DNA of 5,147 nt from NCBI GenBank assembly GCA_003021325.1, contig PXQM01000162.1, positions 10,979-16,125 of the forward strand. Direction: 5' to 3'. The position numbers were made by a program, and so were the translations under genes. A model generated the notes under the pieces. That model was not told the DNA's origin and ran no database searches. It worked only from the letters and a program-made list of their open reading frames with translations. Source of the DNA: Halobacteriales archaeon QH_10_70_21 (GTDB lineage: Archaea; Halobacteriota; Halobacteria; Halobacteriales; Haloarculaceae). Below are positions 1 through 5,117 of the stretch, one piece after another. Position 1 is the first letter of the stretch. Each line of letters opens with the position of its first letter.

Positions 1-1194
1 GAGACGGCGTCCAGTAGTCGAACGACCACCGATGAGGAACTGCTGAGCGCGGACGCCTGCGTCGACGCGGCGGGTAGCGACTGCGAGGGCGGGAGCGAGG
101 ACGACGTCATCGATGCGAACGCGTGTGCCGAAGTGGCTAACGAAGACGTACCCGTCAACGCGAGTCTCGCCGGCTCCGGACCCGAGGTAGACGGACTGGT
201 GGCCGGGAGTTGCTCGGCGGACGAGACTGACACTGACGAGGAAGGCGATGCAAACAGCAGCGACGTCCTGGAGGGAGACGCCTGCGTCGACGCGGCGGGT
301 AGCGACTGCGAGGGTGGAACCGATGACGACGTGGTTGACGCCAGCGCGTGTCTCGAACTGGCGGGTGAAGACGTGCCCGTCAACGCGAGCCTCACCGGCT
401 CCGGACCCGAGGTAGACGGACTGGTCTCCGGGAACTGTCCGACCGTCGAGACCGACGGCGGCGACGACGGAGACGGCGGCGATGGTGGCGACGACGGAGA
501 CGGAAGTGATGGTGGCGACGGCGGAGACGGAAGTGACGGTACCGATGGCGGAGACGGAAGTGATGGTGACGACGGCGTTGATGGAGGCGATGGTGGCGAC
601 GATGGAGACGATGGTGGCGACGGTGGAGACGGAAGTGACGGTACCGATGGCGGCGCTGGCGGCGATGGTGACGACGAAGGCGATGGAACCGACGGCAGCG
701 AAGGCGGCGATGGCGGTGACGCTACCGATGGAAGCGGCGGCGCCGGTGGTGCCGGCAGCGGTCCTATCAGCGACGTCGGGTCCCTGGACGACGTCACGAT
801 AATCGACTCGTCGGTCACGCCCGGCGAGGTGACGGTCGGCGAGACGGTCACCGGCGAGGCAACGGTCGAGTACACCGGAGACAGCGACGCGGTGGAGGTC
901 CGGGTGCGGATGGTGGCGGACGGCGAGACGGTCGCGGCCGAGACGGTCACCGTTCGGGCGGGTGAGACGCGGGATGTCTCCGTGGAGATTACCCTCGACA
1001 GCCCCGGCGAGTACGACGTCGAAATCGTCGGTGGCACCAGCAGAACGGTCGTCGTCACCGAGCCGGGGTCGACGACCGTGGAGGCGTCGGGCGCCTCGCT
1101 GGCATCGCTCGCCGGCGCCCGATTGGTCTACCTGCTCCTGTTCGCCGTCGCCGCAGCGGCGCTGATAAGCGGCATCCGCATCCTCCGCGAGTAG
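1..1194 (+). CDS. Cell-surface protein with Cys repeats, Asp-Gly tract and C-terminal anchor (5' partial)
   Basis: The frame is open from base 1, so the true start and any signal peptide lie outside the window; 397 residues are visible. In order: two 54-residue cysteine repeats (residues 18-71 and 93-146), a linker of mostly x-Asp-Gly triplets (about 150-254), an Ig-like beta domain resembling CARDB/APHP adhesion domains (about 264-354), and a hydrophobic helix (about 375-392) followed by RILRE and the stop. This order suggests an exported protein anchored by its C-terminus, with the acidic tract as a stalk. The helix lacks a PGF-CTERM sorting motif, so it is probably a plain transmembrane anchor. 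NAS sequons in each repeat and NSS in the linker could be N-glycosylated. It converges on the DUF123 gene with 22 bases between stops. Surface location is inferred and the exact function is unknown; adhesion or cell-wall structure is a guess from the architecture. Confidence 0.8.
   Translation, partial: ETASSSRTTTDEELLSADACVDAAGSDCEGGSEDDVIDANACAEVANEDVPVNASLAGSGPEVDGLVAGSCSADETDTDEEGDANSSDVLEGDACVDAAGSDCEGGTDDDVVDASACLELAGEDVPVNASLTGSGPEVDGLVSGNCPTVETDGGDDGDGGDGGDDGDGSDGGDGGDGSDGTDGGDGSDGDDGVDGGDGGDDGDDGGDGGDGSDGTDGGAGGDGDDEGDGTDGSEGGDGGDATDGSGGAGGAGSGPISDVGSLDDVTIIDSSVTPGEVTVGETVTGEATVEYTGDSDAVEVRVRMVADGETVAAETVTVRAGETRDVSVEITLDSPGEYDVEIVGGTSRTVVVTEPGSTTVEASGASLASLAGARLVYLLLFAVAAAALISGIRILRE
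52..438 (+). repeat. Tandem 75-codon repeat (two 54-residue Cys units plus linker)
   Basis: Unit 1 covers bases 52-213 and unit 2 bases 277-438, a period of 225 bases. Each unit encodes 54 residues beginning DACVDAAGSDCEGG and ending in Cys, with four cysteines at unit positions 3, 11, 25 and 54 and the shared block EDVPVNASL. The first 38 bases of the two units (52-89 and 277-314) are identical, wobble positions included, which points to recent duplication or gene conversion. The 21-residue linker between them is Asp/Glu/Ser-rich. An acidic linker also precedes unit 1, so more units may lie upstream of the window. Confidence 0.85.
448..762 (+). repeat. Asp-Gly triplet low-complexity tract
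   Basis: About 105 codons encode almost only Gly and Asp with scattered Ser, Thr, Ala and Glu, mostly as x-D-G triplets (GDG, SDG, TDG, GDD). Within it, bases 508-551 and 610-653 are a direct repeat 102 bases (34 codons) apart with one mismatch, including a 29-base exact match at 523-551 and 625-653. The tract keeps frame throughout, so changes in copy number in multiples of three would be tolerated. It probably forms a very acidic, extended stalk between the Cys repeats and the Ig-like domain. Confidence 0.8.
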
Positions 1195-1216
1195 GCTGTC
1201 GTCCCCGCGGCCCGTT

Positions 1217-1519
1217 CTACTCCCCACCGAGCCGCCGGTGGGTGTCCACCACGCTCGCGCGGAGTTGGTCCCTCTCCGGGCTGTACGCCAGATGGGCGTC
1301 GCAGTCGCAGTCGGAGGCGCCGAACGCCCCGACGGGACCGTCGGGCAGGCGGCGTGCGACCGCACACTCGATGTCGGCGTCCGGCGACCGGACGTCGCCG
1401 CGCATCTCGGTCCCCGGGTGGCCGAGCAGGTAGTCGACGTGCCAGTGGCGGGTCTCGCCGACCTCCAGCGTCGCCGGCTCGAGAAGCTCGAACAGGAGCG
1501 TGTAGGTGCCGCCGGTCAC
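1217..1519 (-). CDS. DUF123/COG1833 (Uri-type GIY-YIG) protein with the nuclease core missing
   Basis: The 100-residue product matches both ends of the DUF123 family. The N-terminal strand is GTYTLLFELLEPATLEVG (residues 4-21), and the C-terminal half has RHWHVDYLL (24-32), ECAVARRL (51-58) and GAFGASDCDCDAHL (64-77). Family members, as I know them, are about 120-140 residues, and between these two blocks they carry the GIY-YIG-like segment (a W-Y-x-Y-V-G-S-A type motif, then Arg and His). Here residue 21 runs straight into ETRHWH, so roughly 35-45 residues are absent without loss of frame. The product should have no GIY-YIG catalytic site. I chose the GTG at 1517-1519 because a TATA-like element lies 26 bases upstream and the family fold begins there; an in-frame ATG at 1571-1573 would add 18 Arg-rich, unconserved residues. 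It is divergent from trm112. It could be a decaying gene or a non-catalytic descendant. Confidence 0.72.
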   Translation of the reverse strand: MTGGTYTLLFELLEPATLEVGETRHWHVDYLLGHPGTEMRGDVRSPDADIECAVARRLPDGPVGAFGASDCDCDAHLAYSPERDQLRASVVDTHRRLGGE

Positions 1520-1540
1520 GCCCGGGCTTTGCGGCCCGCG

Positions 1541-1549
1541 GACAAAACG
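1541..1549 (-). promoter_or_regulatory. TATA-like promoter element for the DUF123-family gene
   Basis: On the minus strand this reads GCGTTTTGT, a T-rich island in GC-rich DNA centred about 26 bases before the GTG at 1519. That is the spacing expected for a haloarchaeal leaderless transcript. It supports the GTG start over the ATG at 1573, which lies upstream of the element. Confidence 0.45.
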
Positions 1550-1573
1550 CTCCCGCCGGCGGCGACCCGCCAT

Positions 1574-1580
1574 GCTTTTG
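1574..1580 (+). promoter_or_regulatory. TATA-like promoter element for trm112
   Basis: GCTTTTG lies about 25-31 bases before the ATG at 1605, again fitting leaderless transcription. It sits in the 85-base divergent region shared with the DUF123-family gene, so the two promoters are only about 30 bases apart and could interfere with each other. No Shine-Dalgarno sequence is seen before the ATG. Confidence 0.4.
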
Positions 1581-1604
1581 CCCCGGCCACCCCGAGTCGG
1601 CGGT

Positions 1605-1799
1605 ATGAAGGAGTCGCTGATGGACATCCTGTGCTGTCCGCTCGACAAGAGCGAGCTCGAGCTCGAGGTCATCCGCGAGGACGACGAGGAGATACTCGAG
1701 GGCCGGCTCGTCTGCACCGACTGCGGCGAGGAGTACCCCATCGAGGACGGCATCCCGAACCTGCTGCCGCCGGACATGCGGGACGAGGCGGCCGCCTGA
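1605..1799 (+). CDS. trm112: Trm112 family protein, activator of class I methyltransferases
   Basis: The 64-residue protein has the Trm112 pattern: an N-terminal helix leading into ILCCPLDKSELEL (8-20), a central acidic stretch, LVCTDCGEEYPIEDGIP (35-51) and a terminal NLLPPDM. Trm112 proteins bind and stabilise class I S-adenosylmethionine methyltransferases that modify tRNA, rRNA and release factors (Trm9, Trm11, Mtq2 and Bud23 types). In Haloferax volcanii, Trm112 has been reported to partner with several methyltransferases. C37 and C40 form a CxxC pair. The first half of the potential zinc site is C10-C11 with Asp at 14, not a clean CPxC, so zinc binding is uncertain. The ATG at 1605 is chosen because it fits the family length and the upstream TATA-like element; upstream codons in the frame are unconserved. 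No partner methyltransferase gene is in the window. Confidence 0.9.
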   Translation: MKESLMDILCCPLDKSELELEVIREDDEEILEGRLVCTDCGEEYPIEDGIPNLLPPDMRDEAAA

Positions 1800-1892
1800 T
1801 ACGGAGTGCCGTGATTCGGGACCCCGGAAGCGGACTCGGGAGCCGCAGCCGCACGGTCGGAGCTAACTGACGGCACTGCCGACGGTAGTCGC

Positions 1893-1942
1893 GGGGGTCC
1901 GTGCGACGCGACGAAGGACCCCCCGAGAGGGGGAGCCTTTTT
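1893..1942 (+). terminator. Hairpins with T-run between trm112 and the membrane-protein gene
   Basis: GGGGGTCC (1893-1900) can pair with GGACCCCC (1916-1923) as an 8-bp stem with a 15-base loop. Alternatively CCCCC (1920-1924) pairs with GGGGG (1929-1933) around a GAGA tetraloop. Both use the same C-run, so only one can form at a time. Five T follow at 1938-1942. In the RNA from trm112 this resembles a terminator. The T-run also overlaps the likely promoter of the next gene, so its true role is ambiguous. Confidence 0.35.
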
Positions 1943-1943
1943 G
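1936..1943 (+). promoter_or_regulatory. TATA-like promoter element for the DUF7524-like gene
   Basis: CCTTTTTG lies 25-32 bases before the GTG at 1968. This supports that GTG as a leaderless start and argues against the in-frame TTG at 1941, which falls inside the element itself. Confidence 0.42.
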
Positions 1944-1967
1944 TTCTCACCGCGCGATCTCTCCCCC

Positions 1968-2537
1968 GTGACGGATACCCTCGGCGTCGACATCAACCGG
2001 CGCGGGCTGCACACCCTCGACGTCGACGAGCGGCACGAGACGGACGGGCCGTTCGTCGTCGAGCTGTCGAACCACGGAGAGGCGACCCACGTCCACCTCC
2101 ACCTCGACGACGAGCTCTCGGAGGTTGCGCGGCTCGAGGCGGCGAACCACTACGTCGAGAACGGCGCGACCCGGAGCGTCCGGGTGAACGCCCTGAACCA
2201 GCGGGAGTGGCCCGCCGACACCGTCCGGGGGAAGCTGAAGGTTGTCGTCGGCCACGGCCGCGAGAAACAGTTCGTCGACCTCGTCTTCGACCGGACCACC
2301 GACGACGAGCCCGTCGAGGTAGACCCGGAGCTCGCGGCCGCCGGCACGTCGACGACCACCACCGGCTCGGGGTCGTCGTCGACGCTGCGGCTCATCCCCG
2401 TGGCCGTCCTCGGGCTGGTGGCGGTCCTGCTCGCGGTCGGCGCGCTGGTCGCGGCCGACGGCATCGACTTCGCGCTCGGCGCGTTCGCCGTCCTCGCTGG
2501 CGGCCTCTGTGCGGTCGCCGCCTACTACCTCGGCTGA
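1968..2537 (+). CDS. Two-helix membrane protein of unknown function (DUF7524-like)
   Basis: The 189-residue product starts MTDTLGVDINRRGLHTLDV. Residues 1 to about 115 look like a beta-sandwich (FVVELSNHGEATHVHLHL, LKVVVGHG, FVDLVF), somewhat like the Ig-like folds of archaeal surface proteins. A Thr/Ser/Gly linker (about 126-139) leads to two hydrophobic helices, about 142-163 and 168-188, which end the protein. There is no signal peptide, so in a simple two-helix hairpin the folded domain would be cytoplasmic. I recall this family as haloarchaeal DUF7524, next to trm112 and cbiX in other haloarchaea, but could not check. The GTG start is chosen from the promoter spacing. The stop codon directly abuts the stop of the convergent DR2241-family gene. 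No function can be assigned. Confidence 0.8.
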   Translation: MTDTLGVDINRRGLHTLDVDERHETDGPFVVELSNHGEATHVHLHLDDELSEVARLEAANHYVENGATRSVRVNALNQREWPADTVRGKLKVVVGHGREKQFVDLVFDRTTDDEPVEVDPELAAAGTSTTTTGSGSSSTLRLIPVAVLGLVAVLLAVGALVAADGIDFALGAFAVLAGGLCAVAAYYLG

Positions 2538-3586
2538 CTACTCCTCGTCGGTCGGGACGCCGCAGAGCCGGCCCTCCGCGTCGAACCGCTTTGCGCGCAG
2601 GAACCGCGTCCGGTACCGGTTGGCGCCGTCGTAGACGTCGGCCTCCCGTATATCGTCGGCCTCGCCGTCGGCGGCGGCGTCGATTATCTCCTCTATCTGC
2701 TCCTTCTCGCTCGGCGTCAGCTCGAACTCGTAGGTCCGCGACCGTTCGCCCTCGAGCTTCGTCCACTGGCGGGCGGCGGCGACGACCAGCGAGCAGGGCT
2801 CCCGGCAGGGGAACGCCCCGTCGCCGCCGTCGACGTCGAGGTCGGTGTCGTCGTCGTACTCCCACTCGCGGCGCTTCAGGCACTGGGAGTCGACGCAGCA
2901 GGCCTCCGCGACCCAGTTGACGTGCTCGTTGCCCTCCCGGCGGTCCCAGGTCTCGATGACGCCGTAGATGCCCGTCTGCCGCTCCATGGTGTCCCGCCAG
3001 TGGCTGACGTCGAGTTCGTCCTCGCGCTCGAGGTGCCAGTTCGTCACCGTCGCCGGATAGACGACGTCGACGGTCCGGACGAGCGACCGACCGTCGAGGC
3101 CCACGAACGCCCACCCCGTCGGGAGGGTCGGAGCGGTCTTCAGCGGCCGGTCCCGGCCGCGGTCGTCGTGCTTGACGAGGTCGCGGGCGTCCAGCGGGTC
3201 GGTGTACGGCTCGAGGTCGTCGAACGAGCGGCCGGCGTCGTCCTCGTGGCGGACCGCGTAGGTCCGGTGGCCGTCGTCGCCGAGCCTGCACTCGATAGCG
3301 AGCTCCCCCCACGGTCGGGGACGGCGCGGTCGCCGGCGCCCTCCAGCCAGCGGAGGAAGGCGGTCTCGACCTCGGGACGGTCGACCTCGGCCCAGTAGTA
3401 CCAGTTGGAGACGACCCAGGGGTTTTCGGCGGCGACCGCCCGCAGGCCCGGCTCGTCGAGGCCCGTCTCGGCGTCGCCGGGCGTCTCGAACCGGTAGCCC
3501 TCCGGCTCCGCGGCGACGAGGAGCCCGTCGCAGTCGACCCCGTCGGCCGCCGCCGCGACGAGCGCGTCGAGCTGGTCGTCGTTCAC
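2538..3586 (-). pseudogene. DR2241-family 4Fe-4S protein, frameshifted in a six-G run
   Basis: Two frames on the minus strand together give one protein of 349 residues. The first 92 or so residues, including NPWVVSNWYYW (55-65), run from the GTG at 3584-3586 to R92 (3311-3313). After six G (3305-3310 on this strand) the frame continues as ELAIECRLGDDGHRTYAVRH and on to the stop at 2538. Adding one G restores the frame. Without it, translation leaves the family sequence and ends at 3140 (148 residues). The second part carries C230, C231, C236, C261 and C265, giving CCx4C and Cx3C, which fit a 4Fe-4S site. In D. radiodurans DR2241 such a domain is, as I recall, joined to a CbiX-type chelatase; here cbiX is immediately upstream, one base away. 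The protein likely assists sirohydrochlorin metal insertion or related redox. The frameshift may be a sequencing error, a true mutation or recoding. Confidence 0.78.
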
Positions 3587-3587
3587 G

Positions 3588-4478
3588 TCAGTCCCCCGCC
3601 TCCGCGTCGGCCGCCACCCCGGCCACCCGGGTCCGACGCCGGACCGTCTCGATGGCGCCGCCGACGTCGGCGCCGGCCTCTGCGGCGCGCTCGAGGATGA
3701 CGTCGGCCATCAGCGCCTCCGTGCCGACGGCGCCGGCGTACCAGACCTCGTGGCCGTCGACGGTCGCCGGCGTCTCCCAGCCGGTCCGGTAGTCGTCCGT
3801 CAGGCCCATGTCCTCCGGGATGTCCTCCTGGGTGTGGTAGCCGTCGGCGACGAACAGCGGCACGACGATGATGTCGTCGCTCTCGAAGAACTCCGTGACG
3901 TCGTCGACCTCGGGGTCCTCGTCCATGAACAGCGCCTTCACCTCGTCGAAGCGGTTCCGCTCGGCGATGCGGTCGGCGTGGTACTCGATGGCCTTCGCGC
4001 TGTTCTCGTTGCGCTCGGTGCCGTGGCCGACGACCGCGAGGCCGAACCCTTCGCCGACGTCGGGGTCGTCGGTCACCGTCTCCGCCCGCCGGACGATGAC
4101 GTCGCTCATCGCGTCGTGGGTGCCGACCGGCCCGCAGTAGTGGACGGTCTTCCCGACGTCGGTCGCCTCCAGGGTCGCGTGGGTCGCGCTCGTCCCGTCG
4201 GAGTCCCAGGCCTCCTCGTCCCAGCCGTCGAGCCGGAGCTCGCGTGGAATGACCTGTTCCGTGAAGTACCCCTCCGAGATGAACAGCGGGACGACGTACA
4301 CCTCCTCGGCCTGGACCGTCCGCAGCGCCTCGCGGAACGACGGCTCCTCCTTCCAGAAGGCGGTCCGTACCTCGTCGAAGACGCCGGCCTCGCGGACGGT
4401 GTCGGCGTGGTCGTACGTCGGGGTGCTCGCGTCCGGGTTCAGGTGGGACCCGTGGGCGACGATGACGAGCGATTGCAT
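3588..4478 (-). CDS. cbiX: CbiX-type sirohydrochlorin cobaltochelatase (two-domain form)
   Basis: CbiX inserts a metal, usually Co2+, into sirohydrochlorin in early cobalamin synthesis; relatives insert Fe2+ for siroheme. This 296-residue cytoplasmic protein has two homologous halves. Half 1 has IVAHGSH (6-12) and VVPLFISEGYFT (62-73). Half 2 has VVGHGTERN (149-157) and VVPLFVADGYHT (205-216). The two metal-binding histidines known from small CbiX are both present in half 2 (H152 and H215, 63 apart). Half 1 keeps H9 but has F72 where the second His belongs, so the C-terminal half is probably catalytic. The tail after about residue 265 is variable. The ATG at 4476-4478 begins directly at the first beta strand. 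It is first in an operon with the DR2241-family gene. Haloarchaea often carry more than one CbiX, and cobalt versus iron specificity cannot be told here. Confidence 0.88.
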   Translation of the reverse strand: MQSLVIVAHGSHLNPDASTPTYDHADTVREAGVFDEVRTAFWKEEPSFREALRTVQAEEVYVVPLFISEGYFTEQVIPRELRLDGWDEEAWDSDGTSATHATLEATDVGKTVHYCGPVGTHDAMSDVIVRRAETVTDDPDVGEGFGLAVVGHGTERNENSAKAIEYHADRIAERNRFDEVKALFMDEDPEVDDVTEFFESDDIIVVPLFVADGYHTQEDIPEDMGLTDDYRTGWETPATVDGHEVWYAGAVGTEALMADVILERAAEAGADVGGAIETVRRRTRVAGVAADAEAGD

Positions 4479-4500
4479 GTCCGAAACAACGGTCAGCCCG

Positions 4501-4512
4501 CTCTTAGGGGCT
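4501..4512 (-). promoter_or_regulatory. Possible BRE/TATA element for the cbiX operon
   Basis: On the minus strand the sequence reads AGCCCCTAAGAG, the most A/T-rich spot just upstream of cbiX, with the TAAG core about 26 bases before the ATG at 4478 and CGAAG (a possible BRE) next to it. The spacing suits a leaderless mRNA, but the match to a TATA consensus is weak. Confidence 0.3.
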
Positions 4513-4556
4513 TCGGGACCCGGCCGGATTGCTGGTAGACGCTCGCCGAACGCGGC

Positions 4557-4617
4557 CGGACGGTAGCGTCCGTCCCCGGTCGGCTCGACGGCGGTGCGGG
4601 ACGGAGCGCATCCGTCC
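4557..4617. other. Two adjacent inverted repeats sharing a GTCCG motif
   Basis: CGGACG (4557-4562) and CGTCCG (4567-4572) form a 6-bp stem with a 4-base loop. GGACGGA (4599-4605) and TCCGTCC (4611-4617) form a 7-bp stem with a 5-base loop. They lie in the 215-base gap between the cbiX start (4478) and the lipoprotein stop (4694). They could be 3' structures of the lipoprotein mRNA or operator-like sites upstream of cbiX. Apart from these and the cbiX promoter I see nothing else in this gap. Confidence 0.4.
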
Positions 4618-4693
4618 GGCAGACGACGCCCGGTTCGTCCGAACTCGACCGAATCAGCCGCGAGAGCGAGCGTATCGGGCCGGGCCGACCCGC

Positions 4694-5080
4694 CTATGTT
4701 TCCTGAACGAAAACCCTGTACTCACGCGACGGTCGGTACGAGATCTCTGCCTTCGAGGCTATACTCCCCGGTTCGTAAGTCGACGCCGGCCATGGATACG
4801 GCATCCAGTCGGACGAATCGACTTTGAGATAGATACGGGATGGAGTCTCCTCTACCGGGACGTCCTCGTTGGCCGTCTCAGCGCCCATCTCTGACCTCTC
4901 CTGTTGAAAGTACCCCTCTATGGAGTTTGCAATCCGAACTGTGATCGTGTGGGAGTCTTCTGAAACATTGTAAATACTAAGCTCGTAATCCTGCTGCTCG
5001 TCGGACATGACGTCCGAACAGCCAGCGGTCAGGGCGGTGAGGGCGGTCCCCGCCGCCGCCAGTAACGGGCGTCTTCTCAT
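4694..5080 (-). CDS. Small Tat-exported lipoprotein of unknown function
   Basis: The 128-residue product begins MRRRPLLAAAG and has a typical haloarchaeal Tat lipoprotein signal: consecutive arginines at 2-4, a hydrophobic stretch, and the lipobox LTAGC with C21 as the lipidated residue. The mature part of about 107 residues is acidic and mostly beta-like (DYELSIYNVSEDSHTITVRI, then RIYLKVDSS and REYRVFVQET). It has one NVS sequon and no further cysteine. It resembles the many small haloarchaeal envelope lipoproteins with one beta domain, but I recognise no named family. I chose the ATG at 5078-5080 over the in-frame TTG at 5087-5089 because it places the arginines at the N-terminus. The mature region uses more A/T-ending codons (TTT, ATA, AAA) than the neighbouring genes, suggesting a variable or acquired gene. 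It is transcribed in the same direction as cbiX but is separated from it by 215 bases. Confidence 0.75.
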   Translation of the reverse strand: MRRRPLLAAAGTALTALTAGCSDVMSDEQQDYELSIYNVSEDSHTITVRIANSIEGYFQQERSEMGAETANEDVPVEETPSRIYLKVDSSDWMPYPWPASTYEPGSIASKAEISYRPSREYRVFVQET

Positions 5081-5107
5081 ATTCTGCAATCACATCACGG
5101 AGGAAAC

Positions 5108-5117
5108 CTATTCTTTG
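5108..5117 (-). promoter_or_regulatory. TATA-like element for the lipoprotein gene
   Basis: On the minus strand this reads AAAGAATAGG, centred about 32 bases before the ATG at 5080, which would give a leader of only a few bases. No Shine-Dalgarno sequence is seen on the coding strand. The remaining bases up to the window end (5118-5147) show nothing clear. Confidence 0.35.

Noticed and set aside
52..438. Chaplin-like domains suggested by the PVN and GLV blocks of the Cys repeats
   Set aside because: Only a few residues resemble chaplins, cysteine spacing differs and the composition is far more acidic.
448..762. RTX or EF-hand calcium repeats in the Asp-Gly tract
   Set aside because: The RTX nonapeptide pattern needs a hydrophobic residue at a fixed place, and EF loops need Gly at position 6 with flanking helices; neither is present.
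482..802. A 106-residue open frame rich in Met, Val, Thr and Glu on the + strand
   Set aside because: It is a frame-shifted reading of the Asp-Gly triplet tract; its repetitiveness just mirrors the DNA repeats and it has no family-like sequence.
1871..1881. Short palindrome CGGCA-C-TGCCG as an operator
   Set aside because: It is only 5 bp per arm in very GC-rich DNA, a chance occurrence is likely, and it lies far from the proposed promoter.
1520..2014. Upstream extension of the DUF123-family frame on the minus strand to a 265-residue protein
   Set aside because: The extension is Ser/Arg/Pro-rich, runs antisense through trm112 and the next gene, and lies upstream of the likely promoter; the family match begins only at about 1519.
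1901..2920. A 339-residue Arg-rich + strand open frame
   Set aside because: It overlaps the DUF7524-like gene and the DR2241-family gene, and its extreme Arg content is unlike haloarchaeal proteins.
2392..3312. A 306-residue Arg/Pro-rich minus-strand open frame
   Set aside because: It is the third frame of the DR2241-family gene; Arg/Pro-rich composition is typical of shadow frames in GC-rich haloarchaeal DNA.
3750..4538. A 262-residue + strand open frame antisense to cbiX
   Set aside because: It is a mirror of the well-supported CbiX coding frame, with no recognisable domain.
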